Origin: JAZDRH01 sp047470865
GTDB taxonomy: Bacteria > Pseudomonadota > Gammaproteobacteria > Pseudomonadales > Pseudomonadaceae
Assembly: GCF_047470865.1 (NCBI RefSeq)
Contig: NZ_JAZDRH010000004.1
Coordinates: 1 to 64,000 of the forward strand
Direction of reading: 5' to 3'
DNA length: 64,000 nt
The notes below the pieces were generated by a model. The model had not been told where the DNA came from. It ran no database searches and worked only from the letters and a program-made list of their open reading frames with translations. Position 1 is the first letter of the stretch, and the number at the start of each line of letters is the position of its first letter. A program made the translations under genes and the position numbers. Shown here piece by piece: positions 25,273 to 33,982 of the stretch.

Positions 25273-27192
25273 TTACTTGTTATCTTTGTCTTTTACTTCT
25301 TCAAACTCAGCATCAACTACATCGTCATCAGCTGCTTTGCTTCCTTGAGCTTGTTCGCCACCTTCTTGCGGTTGCGCTTCAGCGTACATTTTTTGTGCTA
25401 ATGGTGCACTAGCTTCTGATAAGGCTTGAACCTTAGCTTCAATCTCTGCTTTGTCATCGCCCTTTACTGCATCTTCAAGCGCTTTAACCGCTTCTTCGAT
25501 TTTCGCTTTTTCTTCATCAGTAGCTTTATCGCCTGCCTCGGTTATCATTTTGCGCGTTGCATGCACTAATTGATCACCTTGGTTACGTGCTGCTGCTAGC
25601 TCTTCAAACTTGCGATCTTCTTCAGCATTAGCTTCTGCATCGCGAATCATTTGATCAACTTCTTCGTCACTTAAGCCTGAGTTTGCTTTAATGACGATAG
25701 ACTGCTCTTTGTTTGTTGCTTTGTCTTTTGCTGATACGTTTAAAATACCGTTCGCATCAATGTCAAAAGTTACTTCAATTTGTGGCACGCCACGTGGTGC
25801 TGGCGGAATGTCTGATAGATTGAATTGCCCCAAAGACTTGTTCTGTGCAGCTTGCTTGCGCTCGCCTTGTAGCACATGAATAGTCACTGCATTTTGGTTG
25901 TCATCTGCTGTTGAGAAAGTTTGCGACTTCTTCGTTGGAATAGTGCTGTTTTTCTCAATTAGTACTGTCATTACACCGCCCATGGTTTCAATACCTAGCG
26001 ACAGTGGTGTAACGTCTAACAACAGAACGTCTTTTGTATCACCTGCCAATACGCCACCTTGAATTGCCGCACCCATAGCAACAGCTTCATCTGGGTTTAC
26101 GTCTTTACGTGGCTCTTTACCAAAAAACTCAGTTACAGTTTTTTGCACCAGCGGCATACGTGTTTGACCACCCACTAAAATCACTTCATCAATAGCTTTA
26201 GCATCTAAGCCTGAATCTTTTAATGAGGTACGGATTGGCTCTAAAGTGCGCTGTACAAGGTCTTCAACTAATGACTCTAGTTTGGCACGCGAGATAATCA
26301 CGTTTAAGTGTTTAGGGCCAGTTGCATCGGCCGTAATGTAAGGCAAGTTAACATCTGTTTGCTGTGCTGAAGAAAGTTCGATTTTCGCTTTTTCAGCTGC
26401 TTCTTTTAGACGTTGCATTGCTAATGGGTCGCCTTTAAGGTCAACACCATTTTCTTTTTTGAACTCATCGGCTAAATAGTCGATTAAGCGCAAGTCAAAG
26501 TCTTCACCACCTAGGAAAGTATCCCCATTGGTGGCTAATACTTCAAACTGTTGAACACCATCAATATCAGCAATTTCAATGATAGAAACGTCAAAAGTAC
26601 CGCCACCTAAGTCATACACTGCAATGGTGTGGTCACCTTTGGATTTGTCTAAGCCGTAAGCTAAGGCTGCTGCAGTTGGTTCGTTAATAATACGTTTAAC
26701 ATCAAGACCAGCAATACGACCGGCATCTTTAGTCGCTTGGCGCTGACTATCATTAAAGTAAGCTGGTACTGTAATAACAGCTTCAGTTACTTTTTCGCCT
26801 AGGTAATCTTCTGCTGTTTTTTTCATTTTTTTCAGCACTTCAGCTGAAATTTGTGGTGGTGCTAATTTGTCACCTTTCACTTCAACCCAAGCATCGCCAT
26901 TGTCAGCTTTAGTGATGGTAAAAGGCACTAACTTAATATCTTTTTGCACAACCTCTTCGTCAAAACGACGACCAATCAAACGCTTAACCGCAAATAGCGT
27001 ATTTTTTGGATTAGTTACTGCCTGACGTTTTGCAGACTGACCGACAAGCACTTCACCATCGTTGGCATAAGCAACAATAGATGGAGTAGTACGCGCACCT
27101 TCTGCGTTTTCAATAACTTTTGTAACACCGTTTTCAAGCACGGATACACAAGAGTTAGTTGTACCTAGGTCAATACCAATAATTTTTCCCAT
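25273..27192 (-). CDS. dnaK: Chaperone protein DnaK (Hsp70)
   Basis: ATP-driven chaperone. The 639-residue product has the ATPase domain (1-385, with GIDLGTTNSCVSV, VYDLGGGTFDVSI and the ILVGGQTRMP block), the linker DVLLLDVTPLSLGIETMGG, a substrate-binding beta domain (about 395-505), a helical lid and the acidic tail ending VVDAEFEEVKDKDNK. Length is standard. CGGAGAG precedes the start. Has its own sigma-32 promoter in the grpE-dnaK spacer. Confidence 0.99.
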   Translation of the reverse strand: MGKIIGIDLGTTNSCVSVLENGVTKVIENAEGARTTPSIVAYANDGEVLVGQSAKRQAVTNPKNTLFAVKRLIGRRFDEEVVQKDIKLVPFTITKADNGDAWVEVKGDKLAPPQISAEVLKKMKKTAEDYLGEKVTEAVITVPAYFNDSQRQATKDAGRIAGLDVKRIINEPTAAALAYGLDKSKGDHTIAVYDLGGGTFDVSIIEIADIDGVQQFEVLATNGDTFLGGEDFDLRLIDYLADEFKKENGVDLKGDPLAMQRLKEAAEKAKIELSSAQQTDVNLPYITADATGPKHLNVIISRAKLESLVEDLVQRTLEPIRTSLKDSGLDAKAIDEVILVGGQTRMPLVQKTVTEFFGKEPRKDVNPDEAVAMGAAIQGGVLAGDTKDVLLLDVTPLSLGIETMGGVMTVLIEKNSTIPTKKSQTFSTADDNQNAVTIHVLQGERKQAAQNKSLGQFNLSDIPPAPRGVPQIEVTFDIDANGILNVSAKDKATNKEQSIVIKANSGLSDEEVDQMIRDAEANAEEDRKFEELAAARNQGDQLVHATRKMITEAGDKATDEEKAKIEEAVKALEDAVKGDDKAEIEAKVQALSEASAPLAQKMYAEAQPQEGGEQAQGSKAADDDVVDAEFEEVKDKDNK

Positions 27193-27267
27193 GATTAACT
27201 CTCCGAAACTCTTTGAAGTACACAGCCTAAATTTCTTTTATGCTGCGCCATTTAATCTTGCTTTAAT

Positions 27268-27295
27268 AAATATGGGCTGGTTTTTATATTTCAAG
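27268..27295 (-). promoter_or_regulatory. Sigma-32 promoter for dnaK
   Basis: On the minus strand CTTGAAA (27295-27289) and CCCATATTT (27276-27268) are 12 bases apart, very close to the heat-shock consensus CTTGAAA-N11-16-CCCCATNT. It lies 75 bases upstream of the dnaK start, in the spacer after grpE. Confidence 0.8.
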
Positions 27296-27315
27296 CCCTA
27301 CTGCTAATTGCTCTA

Positions 27316-27867
27316 TTAAACTGCTTGGCTTACGACAACCATCGCTGGACGCATAACTCGCCCATTAATTAAATAACCTGGCTGGAAAACCTGTAACACG
27401 CTATTAGGTTCCATATCTGCACTTGGTTGAATAGAAACAGCATTATGCTGCTCTGGATTGAATGGCTCACCTAATGGGTTAATTTGTTCAATATTGTGGC
27501 GCTTTAAGGTGTCTAAAAAGAGCTTTAATGTTTGCTCCATACCTTCACGCACCGCTTTATTGGCTTCATCTTCAGCATTCGTCATAGCCAAGCCACGCTC
27601 AAGTGCATCAACCACTGCTAGTAAATCATTAGCGAACTTTTCTAGCGCAAACTTATGTGCTTTTTCTACATCTTGATCAGCGCGACGGCGAATATTTTGA
27701 ATTTCCGCTGCAGCGCGTAATTTACTATCGGCCAACTCACCTTCTAACTGAGCTACACGCTCTGCTAAGTCTTCAGTTGGTGCTTGCTCTAGCTCTTCTA
27801 CGTCAGCTTGCTGTGCTGAACTTTCTGGCTCAACTAGGTTTTCTTCGTGATTTGTTTCGTTAGTCAT
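27316..27867 (-). CDS. grpE: Nucleotide exchange factor GrpE
   Basis: Releases ADP from DnaK. The 183-residue product has an acidic N-terminal tail (about 1-40), a long helix for dimerisation (about 42-95) and a C-terminal beta wing with NPLGEPFNPEQHNAV and GYLINGRVMRPAMVVV, the family signature. I start at ATG 27867-27865 because AGGAG sits 5 bases upstream; an upstream ATG at 27885 has no site. First gene of the grpE-dnaK-dnaJ heat-shock cluster. Confidence 0.97.
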   Translation of the reverse strand: MTNETNHEENLVEPESSAQQADVEELEQAPTEDLAERVAQLEGELADSKLRAAAEIQNIRRRADQDVEKAHKFALEKFANDLLAVVDALERGLAMTNAEDEANKAVREGMEQTLKLFLDTLKRHNIEQINPLGEPFNPEQHNAVSIQPSADMEPNSVLQVFQPGYLINGRVMRPAMVVVSQAV

Positions 27868-27907
27868 GTGTGCTCCTATGTGCAACGTCTTTTGGCACTT
27901 GGCTGGT

Positions 27908-27937
27908 TATATGGGGATGAGCTAGCCTAGCTTCAAG
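27908..27937 (-). promoter_or_regulatory. Sigma-32 promoter for grpE
   Basis: On the minus strand CTTGAAG (27937-27931), 14 bases, then CCCCATATA (27916-27908). This is nearly a perfect match to the heat-shock promoter consensus and lies 41 bases before the grpE start. Confidence 0.9.
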
Positions 27938-27994
27938 AGACAACATCAAAAATGTGGACTATTTTTATTTTTTACATAAAGCCAAGAGAAACTA

Positions 27995-28024
27995 TTGCCA
28001 AAACCTATATTTTAACTGTATAAA
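27995..28024 (+). promoter_or_regulatory. Candidate sigma-70 promoter of recN
   Basis: TTGCCA (27995-28000) and TATAAA (28019-28024) are 18 bases apart. The -10 lies inside the LexA box, so LexA would block polymerase. Confidence 0.6.
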
Positions 28025-28031
28025 TGAACAG
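28016..28031 (+). promoter_or_regulatory. LexA box (SOS box) upstream of recN
   Basis: CTGTATAAATGAACAG fits the CTG-N10-CAG LexA consensus, with CTGT and ACAG half-sites. It lies 21 bases before the recN start and overlaps the proposed -10. recN is a strongly SOS-induced gene in other gammaproteobacteria. Confidence 0.9.
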
Positions 28032-28052
28032 CCATTAATTTGGAGAACGGCT

Positions 28053-29720
28053 ATGCTGGTACAACTGACCATCACTAACTACGCTATCGTTGATCATTTA
28101 GAATTAGAGCTTTCCTCAGGCATGAGCACCATTACGGGCGAAACAGGTGCGGGTAAATCTATTATGCTCGATGCTCTCGGTTTGGCATTAGGTGATAGAG
28201 CAGAGGCTGGAATAGTCAGACCCAATGCAGATAAAGCCGAAATTAGTGCTACCTTTGACTTAAAAGATATTCCAGAAGCTAAAGCATGGCTGGCAGAACG
28301 CGATTTAGCTGCAGAAGAGTCGTGCATTCTACGTCGTGTTATTACCCCGGAAGGCCGTTCCCGCGCATATATTAATGGTAGCAGCTGTACCTTAGGCGAC
28401 CTTAAAGCCTTAGGTGAACACTTAATTGATATTCATAGCCAGCATGAGCACCACTCACTGCTCAAACCAGAAACCCATCGCCGTTTACTTGATGAGTTCG
28501 CCACCACCAGCCAACTAGCCAGTGAAGTAGCTCAACTGGCCAATCAATGGCGCAGTTGCAAAGGTAAATTAGAGCAACTTACACAAAGCAATGAACAACA
28601 ACGCGCACAACACCAGTTACTCAGCTATCAGCTAGAGGAACTTGATCAACTTAGCCTAGGCGAGAATGAGTTAGACGAGCTAGAAAACGAGCATCGTACC
28701 CTGACCAACGCTGTTGGTTTACTGCAAAACTGCCGTCAAGTGATTGAGCTCTGTAGTGAGAATGATAGCGCCAATGTATTAAGCATTCTAAATACCTGCT
28801 TGCATCGTTTATCCTCCATGCAAGGCGCCCCCCAAGCTTTAACTGAGGCAACCAACCTAATCGCCAGTGCACAAATTCAAGTTGAGGAGGCTGTTGGCGA
28901 GCTAAATCGCTTTTGTGATCACTTTGATGCCGATCCTGAACGCCAACAGTGGATAGAGGCACGCTTAGATGCTATTTATAGCTTAGCACGTAAGCATCGC
29001 GTGCAGCCGCATGAATTAAACCAACTCCAACAGGACTTGTTTACTCAATTAGAAGCCTTGAATGCTGACGACAGCCAACAAGAACAGCTCAACATACAGG
29101 TAGAGGAGCTGGCTAAAAACTATCAGAAACAAGCTGAAAAACTGAGTCAAAAACGCGGTCAAGCTGCCAAAAAACTCTCTGACGCAGTGCAACAGCAAAT
29201 GCAAAAACTGGGTATGCCAGGAGGGCGTTTTACTATTGAGCTAAATCGCACAAAAACTATCCAGTTAGATCCTAATGGCTTAGAAAGTATTGAGTTTCAA
29301 GTAAGTGCCAACCCTGGGCAGCCTTTACGTGCATTAGCTAAAGTAGCTTCTGGTGGTGAGTTATCCCGTATCAGTTTAGCGATTCAAGTTATTACAGCTC
29401 AAACCTCACGGATTCCCAGCCTTGTATTTGATGAGGTGGATGTGGGTATTGGTGGCCCTACGGCTGAAATTGTTGGCCAACTATTACGCCAATTAGGGGA
29501 GCGCGGGCAAGTATTAACTGTAACCCATCTACCTCAAGTTGCCGCTCAAGGTCATCAGCACTTATTTGTACATAAGAAAAGAGAGAAAAACTCTACCAGT
29601 ACTGCTGTTAGCCAGCTTACTGACGAGCAACGCGTAGAAGAAATAGCGCGTATGCTTGGTGGCATTGAGTTAACAGATGAGTCTTTGGCACATGCTAAGC
29701 AGTTATTACAGCGCAACTAA
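28053..29720 (+). CDS. recN: DNA repair protein RecN
   Basis: SMC-like ATPase for double-strand-break repair. The 555-residue product has Walker A GETGAGKS at 29-36, a central coiled coil (about 155-365), and the C-terminal signature VASGGELSRISLAIQV with Walker B PSLVFDEVDVGIGG, then VTHLPQVAAQGHQHL. I start at ATG 28053 (MLVQLTITNYAIVDHLE) with TGGAGA upstream; the longer frame from 27954 would include the promoter and LexA box. Divergent from grpE, as in pseudomonads. Its end overlaps the convergent GNAT gene by 4 bases. Confidence 0.98.
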   Translation: MLVQLTITNYAIVDHLELELSSGMSTITGETGAGKSIMLDALGLALGDRAEAGIVRPNADKAEISATFDLKDIPEAKAWLAERDLAAEESCILRRVITPEGRSRAYINGSSCTLGDLKALGEHLIDIHSQHEHHSLLKPETHRRLLDEFATTSQLASEVAQLANQWRSCKGKLEQLTQSNEQQRAQHQLLSYQLEELDQLSLGENELDELENEHRTLTNAVGLLQNCRQVIELCSENDSANVLSILNTCLHRLSSMQGAPQALTEATNLIASAQIQVEEAVGELNRFCDHFDADPERQQWIEARLDAIYSLARKHRVQPHELNQLQQDLFTQLEALNADDSQQEQLNIQVEELAKNYQKQAEKLSQKRGQAAKKLSDAVQQQMQKLGMPGGRFTIELNRTKTIQLDPNGLESIEFQVSANPGQPLRALAKVASGGELSRISLAIQVITAQTSRIPSLVFDEVDVGIGGPTAEIVGQLLRQLGERGQVLTVTHLPQVAAQGHQHLFVHKKREKNSTSTAVSQLTDEQRVEEIARMLGGIELTDESLAHAKQLLQRN

Positions 29721-30166
29721 TTAAAACGAAGCACCAAGCGCAACATATCTTGGTGCTGAATTCCATTTTCCCAAATAGGCTCTGGATAGTTATCTAGAAA
29801 AAAGTTCTTTTCTATTCTATCAACGCGAAAACCATGGCGCTGATAAAAGCTTAGTTGATGGCCAAAAGTACCTGTACCTAGCTCAAGCTCAGTTGCTCCT
29901 AACGCTTTAATATCCGCAATAACAGCTTTTAGCAATAAAGCACCTATGCCTTTTTGTTGCTGGTTTTCCGCGATCGCAATATTCATTAATTCATAGGTAT
30001 GCTCAGCAATAGGTAAGGCTGCAGCTACACCTAAACATTGCTGGTTTTCCTCAACTACCCAGCAAAGACTTTTCGCTAAATAGCCTTGTACCTTCTCTAA
30101 ATTAGGGTCTGCGATAAGCAACAACTCAATAGGCGCTTGCTCTGGTAGGACTTGTTTGACTTGCAT
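29717..30166 (-). CDS. GNAT-family N-acetyltransferase
   Basis: A 149-residue GNAT protein. Motif A is visible as MNIAIAENQQQKGIGALLLKA (acetyl-CoA pyrophosphate loop Q..GIG), and motif B as SFYQRHGFRVDRIEKNFF. The substrate is unknown. It starts 4 bases after the yhdP stop on the same strand and so is probably the last gene of the mreBCD-maf-rng-yhdP unit. In P. aeruginosa a nitrilase gene and tldD follow yhdP instead, so this is the local break in gene order. Confidence 0.85.
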   Translation of the reverse strand: MQVKQVLPEQAPIELLLIADPNLEKVQGYLAKSLCWVVEENQQCLGVAAALPIAEHTYELMNIAIAENQQQKGIGALLLKAVIADIKALGATELELGTGTFGHQLSFYQRHGFRVDRIEKNFFLDNYPEPIWENGIQHQDMLRLVLRFN

Positions 30167-30170
30167 TGCT

Positions 30171-33100
30171 CTATTTTTTCTCTTTTTCCAATAACTCGGG
30201 CTTAATATCTGGATTATCCCAATTACCTTTAATGCTGTAATTAACAGTAGCTACACGACCTAGTTTATCGCCTATGAGCTTGTCTACCACAAAAATAGCG
30301 CCCCCTACAGCCGGAGCGCCGGCAATGATAGCGGCAATAGATAGGTTGTTAGATACCGGCAAGGTCACACCTAGCCGCCCATTTATCTGCTGTGTATGTA
30401 AATTAATGCTGCCAGCCAAGGTTAAGTCGCTAGAGGGGCCACTAATATGTGTAGCTTGGCGTGTCGTATAAACGCCATACTGCGCCTGTAAGGATAACTT
30501 GGCTTTATCATATGCTAGGCCTTTACCGAAAATATCACGAAAATCTAGCCGTAAACGCCGCCCTATAGAATCAAAGTTTAATAAACCAAAAATACGCAAC
30601 GCTTGGGCGCTACCTTCAACACGCTTTAATATGCCATTGCTAAACTTTGCATCGACCACACCTGAAAAATTTTCTAATGCGAAGTCTTGAGGGGAGCCTG
30701 GCCAATTACCTGTAATAGCTACACTAAAACCTTCACTGGTTAAGGAGTCAACATAACCCCAACGTTTGAGGATATCTCCCACATTAGCGCCTGACAGGGT
30801 TCCTGAGAACTGTGTTTTTGCTTTTTTAGCCCTACCATCCCAAGTAATGGCTCCTGATAATAATAAGCCCTTTAAATTGACAGCTAGGTCTGTAACTTTA
30901 ATACCTGTTTTAGTTGGCCTTGCCTTGAGTGAAATATCGCTAATTATACTGTTATCTGCTAAATATAATTTATCAATCGCCAGATTAAAGGCTGGTATAG
31001 TTTTTGGGTCAGTGTTTATTAAAGGATCATTTGTGACTCTTGCTGGATCTTTACTTACATGATAACTCGCTAGTTTTATATCAATAGGTGATTTTTGCCT
31101 AATTTTTACATCACCCACCACATCCAGTGATTTTAGAGCAATATTAAAGCCTTTAGGTTGCGCTGTAGCCTGTACAAAAATATCAGTAAAGGTACGATCG
31201 AAGGCCTTTAGCTTGGCAATAACTACATCTAATTCTTTTAATAGGCTGGTTTGGCTAAGGTCATCTGTTTGTAGTTGCTCTAAAACCTCTTGCCAAGCGC
31301 CTAAATCAAAATCCGTCATCTTACCTACAGCGTAAATACCAGCACGTGTTGGCCGCTGGGCGATACCGTCAGCCAGACGCACATTGCCTTGTAACTGCGC
31401 CCAATCGCCATTAGGCGCTACGAAATAACCATTCAATAGCTGATCTTTGTAGTTTACTTTTAGTGTTTTGCTAGGGTTTCCTAAGTCAAAAGTTAAAGCT
31501 AACGGCGCTACTTCCCGCGCGGTTTTGGCAAAAGGCAGGGGCAGCTCACTAGCCATACCTTGTAATGATGAGTTTAATTGCAACTGTACGCGATTAGCAT
31601 CTAAGTTTAAGCGCAGTTGGTAAGGAATTTTCCCCTTAACAGGTAGTGGCTGTTTCACTCCAAGCCAAGTTTGCAAGCTATTTACCGGCATAACACCAGT
31701 CACTTGGATACTGGATGCCAGCTTGCCATTTTTGCCAGTAGCTAGAACCTGTCCTGTAAAATCATTATGCAAAAAACGGCCCTGTACGTTTTTACCAGCA
31801 ATGCCTTTATCACTATCAAAAATAAAATCACCTCTTAGCTGGCTCAATGACAGGTCATAAGCTTGCATTTGTAGACTAATTAAGCGCGGCTGAAAGGCTA
31901 CTTTTACTTTAATTTTATCTGGATCATCTAATGGCATTTTTAAATCAAGCTGAGCTGGTACGATACCAGCCCCATCCCAATCTTTAAAATGCTCTTGGTT
32001 AACGGGCAATGGTGCACTACGTAATATAGTTAAGATATCATTCACATTAGACAGCATAGGCGCATAGACTGTTAGCTGGCTGAGCGAATCGGCAAAGCTT
32101 ACTTGAACATGCGCATCACTCACTTGGGTGTCTAAAATTTTGCCGTTAATATGTTCAACACGCACTTGTCCAGGAGAAATATACACTTGCGCTTGTGCTT
32201 CACTAATAGTGGGCCAACCTGGCTGATAATCCATCACAGCATTGCTAACATCAAAGAATAGATAGCTACCAGAAGGATCGTTTTCTTCAGGTACCAAATG
32301 ACCTTTATATTTATAATACCCTTGACGTACGAAACCTTCTTTAATTGCATTGGTCAGCCAGTTTGCCGTGTCTTTGTTAAAATGCGGTGCTCGGGTAGGT
32401 AGGTAGTTTTCAGTGTAGGCTGCATCACCATTATAGATATTAATGGTTAAGTCCATGGTGTCTTTTACATCTGGCGCATGATAGAGCTTGATGTCTAAGT
32501 TGCCTTGTAGTTGTCCAATAGCCCCTTGCATATCAATCACAGGCGCTTGCAGATGTACCCCTTCGTCTGTTACATCCCATTTAAACTGCACATTGCCTTT
32601 GTCGTACACCCAAGGTTTAGGAAACAGCTGATCTAAATGCAAACTTACTGGTTGTTCAGCTTGTGCATTTAGTTCACCACTGAGTAAATCACCTTCAATA
32701 GTGCCATTTATTCCAGTTAAGGCAGGGGAACCTTGCCATGCTTGATAATTTAACTGTACGGGTCGAATAAAATAGCGCAAGCGCTCTTTGCCTTCACGAT
32801 CAAAATACCATGTGGCCTTAGCGTCTTTAATAACGCCTTTTGCATCTAAAATAGCAATAACGTCTCGTCCTTTTTCCGGCAAAGGTGCGAGTTTTTGTAA
32901 CATGTACGAAAGATCATCAACCACCAAATGCTGGCTTATAAGCTGCAAGCCATGCTCAGATGTGGCTGTTTTAGGCTGATAACTCAGCAAAAAATTGAGA
33001 GGCTCAGCTAATTTTTGGCCATCTAATTGAAAATCTAAAGGGCTGATATGTAGTGTGCGCAACTGTTCTTTGTCACGATAAAAACCAGTGAGATTTACGT

Positions 33101-33971
33101 GGCTAAGCTCTACTGAACGACCTGTATTATTGAGCACAATATTATCTGCATTAAACTTAATGGCACCCTTACCCTGATTCTGACCAGCTTGTTCATACCA
33201 TACCTCAACACCTGCATGCACAGACTCTATGCCAATAGCCTGTAACTGCGCTGGCGATATAAAACGACTCCATTGGCTTTTAGGCAGGCTGGCATACGAT
33301 GAAAAACGACTGTTACGCCAATTTTCTGTATCTAGCTGTCCCGTAAGAGACAACTGTAGCTTTTCTCCATCAGCAAAATTCACGCGCCCTTTTAGCTGCT
33401 GCTTAAAGGCCGAGTTATCTAAAGAAAGGTTGATATAGGTAAGGGATAAAGGCAGAGCATCTTCAGCCATCATTACAGCTCGGCTATTAACGAGGTAAAG
33501 CTGTTTGATACTCTGCAAATAATTAAGCAGCTTTTGTATATCTATTGTGCCATTGGTACTTTCTTCTGGAGCACTAACCCCTAATAACTGCCACTGCCCT
33601 TGCTGCTGTACTAGCTGAAAATCAGCGCCATCGAGCAAAATACTTTCTATGTTTAAATCAGCGCCTAGTAAACTACTTAATAAGTTAATTTTTAACGCTA
33701 AGCGCTGCACATGTACTCCACTATCAGCGTTTCCTATATGTACATTATGGGCAACAAAAACAGGCGAAAAAATATGCCATTGGCCTTCAAGACGCTCAAC
33801 TTTAACCTCTTGCTTTAATCGTTCACGCAAAAACTGCTCTAGTTCTAGAGAGTATTCCCCTGCCATAGGAATAACTACACGCCCTATACTTACATAAAGC
33901 GCAGCCAATATCAGGGCTGCACCAATCAGGAGGTAACTGATTTTACTTATGTAAGTTAAGAGATTTTTCAT
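30171..33971 (-). CDS. yhdP: YhdP family AsmA-like protein
   Basis: Very large inner-membrane-anchored protein of 1266 residues. It has one N-terminal membrane segment (about 12-30), then a long periplasmic region with the AsmA-like repeating beta pattern, and an ending (NYSIKGNWDNPDIKPELLEKEKK) that fits YhdP. In E. coli, YhdP with TamB and YdbH moves phospholipids to the outer membrane; that role is inferred here. It starts 11 bases after the rng stop, in the conserved rng-yhdP order. Confidence 0.93.
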   Translation of the reverse strand: MKNLLTYISKISYLLIGAALILAALYVSIGRVVIPMAGEYSLELEQFLRERLKQEVKVERLEGQWHIFSPVFVAHNVHIGNADSGVHVQRLALKINLLSSLLGADLNIESILLDGADFQLVQQQGQWQLLGVSAPEESTNGTIDIQKLLNYLQSIKQLYLVNSRAVMMAEDALPLSLTYINLSLDNSAFKQQLKGRVNFADGEKLQLSLTGQLDTENWRNSRFSSYASLPKSQWSRFISPAQLQAIGIESVHAGVEVWYEQAGQNQGKGAIKFNADNIVLNNTGRSVELSHVNLTGFYRDKEQLRTLHISPLDFQLDGQKLAEPLNFLLSYQPKTATSEHGLQLISQHLVVDDLSYMLQKLAPLPEKGRDVIAILDAKGVIKDAKATWYFDREGKERLRYFIRPVQLNYQAWQGSPALTGINGTIEGDLLSGELNAQAEQPVSLHLDQLFPKPWVYDKGNVQFKWDVTDEGVHLQAPVIDMQGAIGQLQGNLDIKLYHAPDVKDTMDLTINIYNGDAAYTENYLPTRAPHFNKDTANWLTNAIKEGFVRQGYYKYKGHLVPEENDPSGSYLFFDVSNAVMDYQPGWPTISEAQAQVYISPGQVRVEHINGKILDTQVSDAHVQVSFADSLSQLTVYAPMLSNVNDILTILRSAPLPVNQEHFKDWDGAGIVPAQLDLKMPLDDPDKIKVKVAFQPRLISLQMQAYDLSLSQLRGDFIFDSDKGIAGKNVQGRFLHNDFTGQVLATGKNGKLASSIQVTGVMPVNSLQTWLGVKQPLPVKGKIPYQLRLNLDANRVQLQLNSSLQGMASELPLPFAKTAREVAPLALTFDLGNPSKTLKVNYKDQLLNGYFVAPNGDWAQLQGNVRLADGIAQRPTRAGIYAVGKMTDFDLGAWQEVLEQLQTDDLSQTSLLKELDVVIAKLKAFDRTFTDIFVQATAQPKGFNIALKSLDVVGDVKIRQKSPIDIKLASYHVSKDPARVTNDPLINTDPKTIPAFNLAIDKLYLADNSIISDISLKARPTKTGIKVTDLAVNLKGLLLSGAITWDGRAKKAKTQFSGTLSGANVGDILKRWGYVDSLTSEGFSVAITGNWPGSPQDFALENFSGVVDAKFSNGILKRVEGSAQALRIFGLLNFDSIGRRLRLDFRDIFGKGLAYDKAKLSLQAQYGVYTTRQATHISGPSSDLTLAGSINLHTQQINGRLGVTLPVSNNLSIAAIIAGAPAVGGAIFVVDKLIGDKLGRVATVNYSIKGNWDNPDIKPELLEKEKK

Positions 33972-33982
33972 CCATAGTTATC

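Noticed and set aside
27954..28052. N-terminal extension of recN
   Set aside because: It would contain the LexA box and promoter, lacks homology, and the ATG at 28053 has a good ribosome-binding site.
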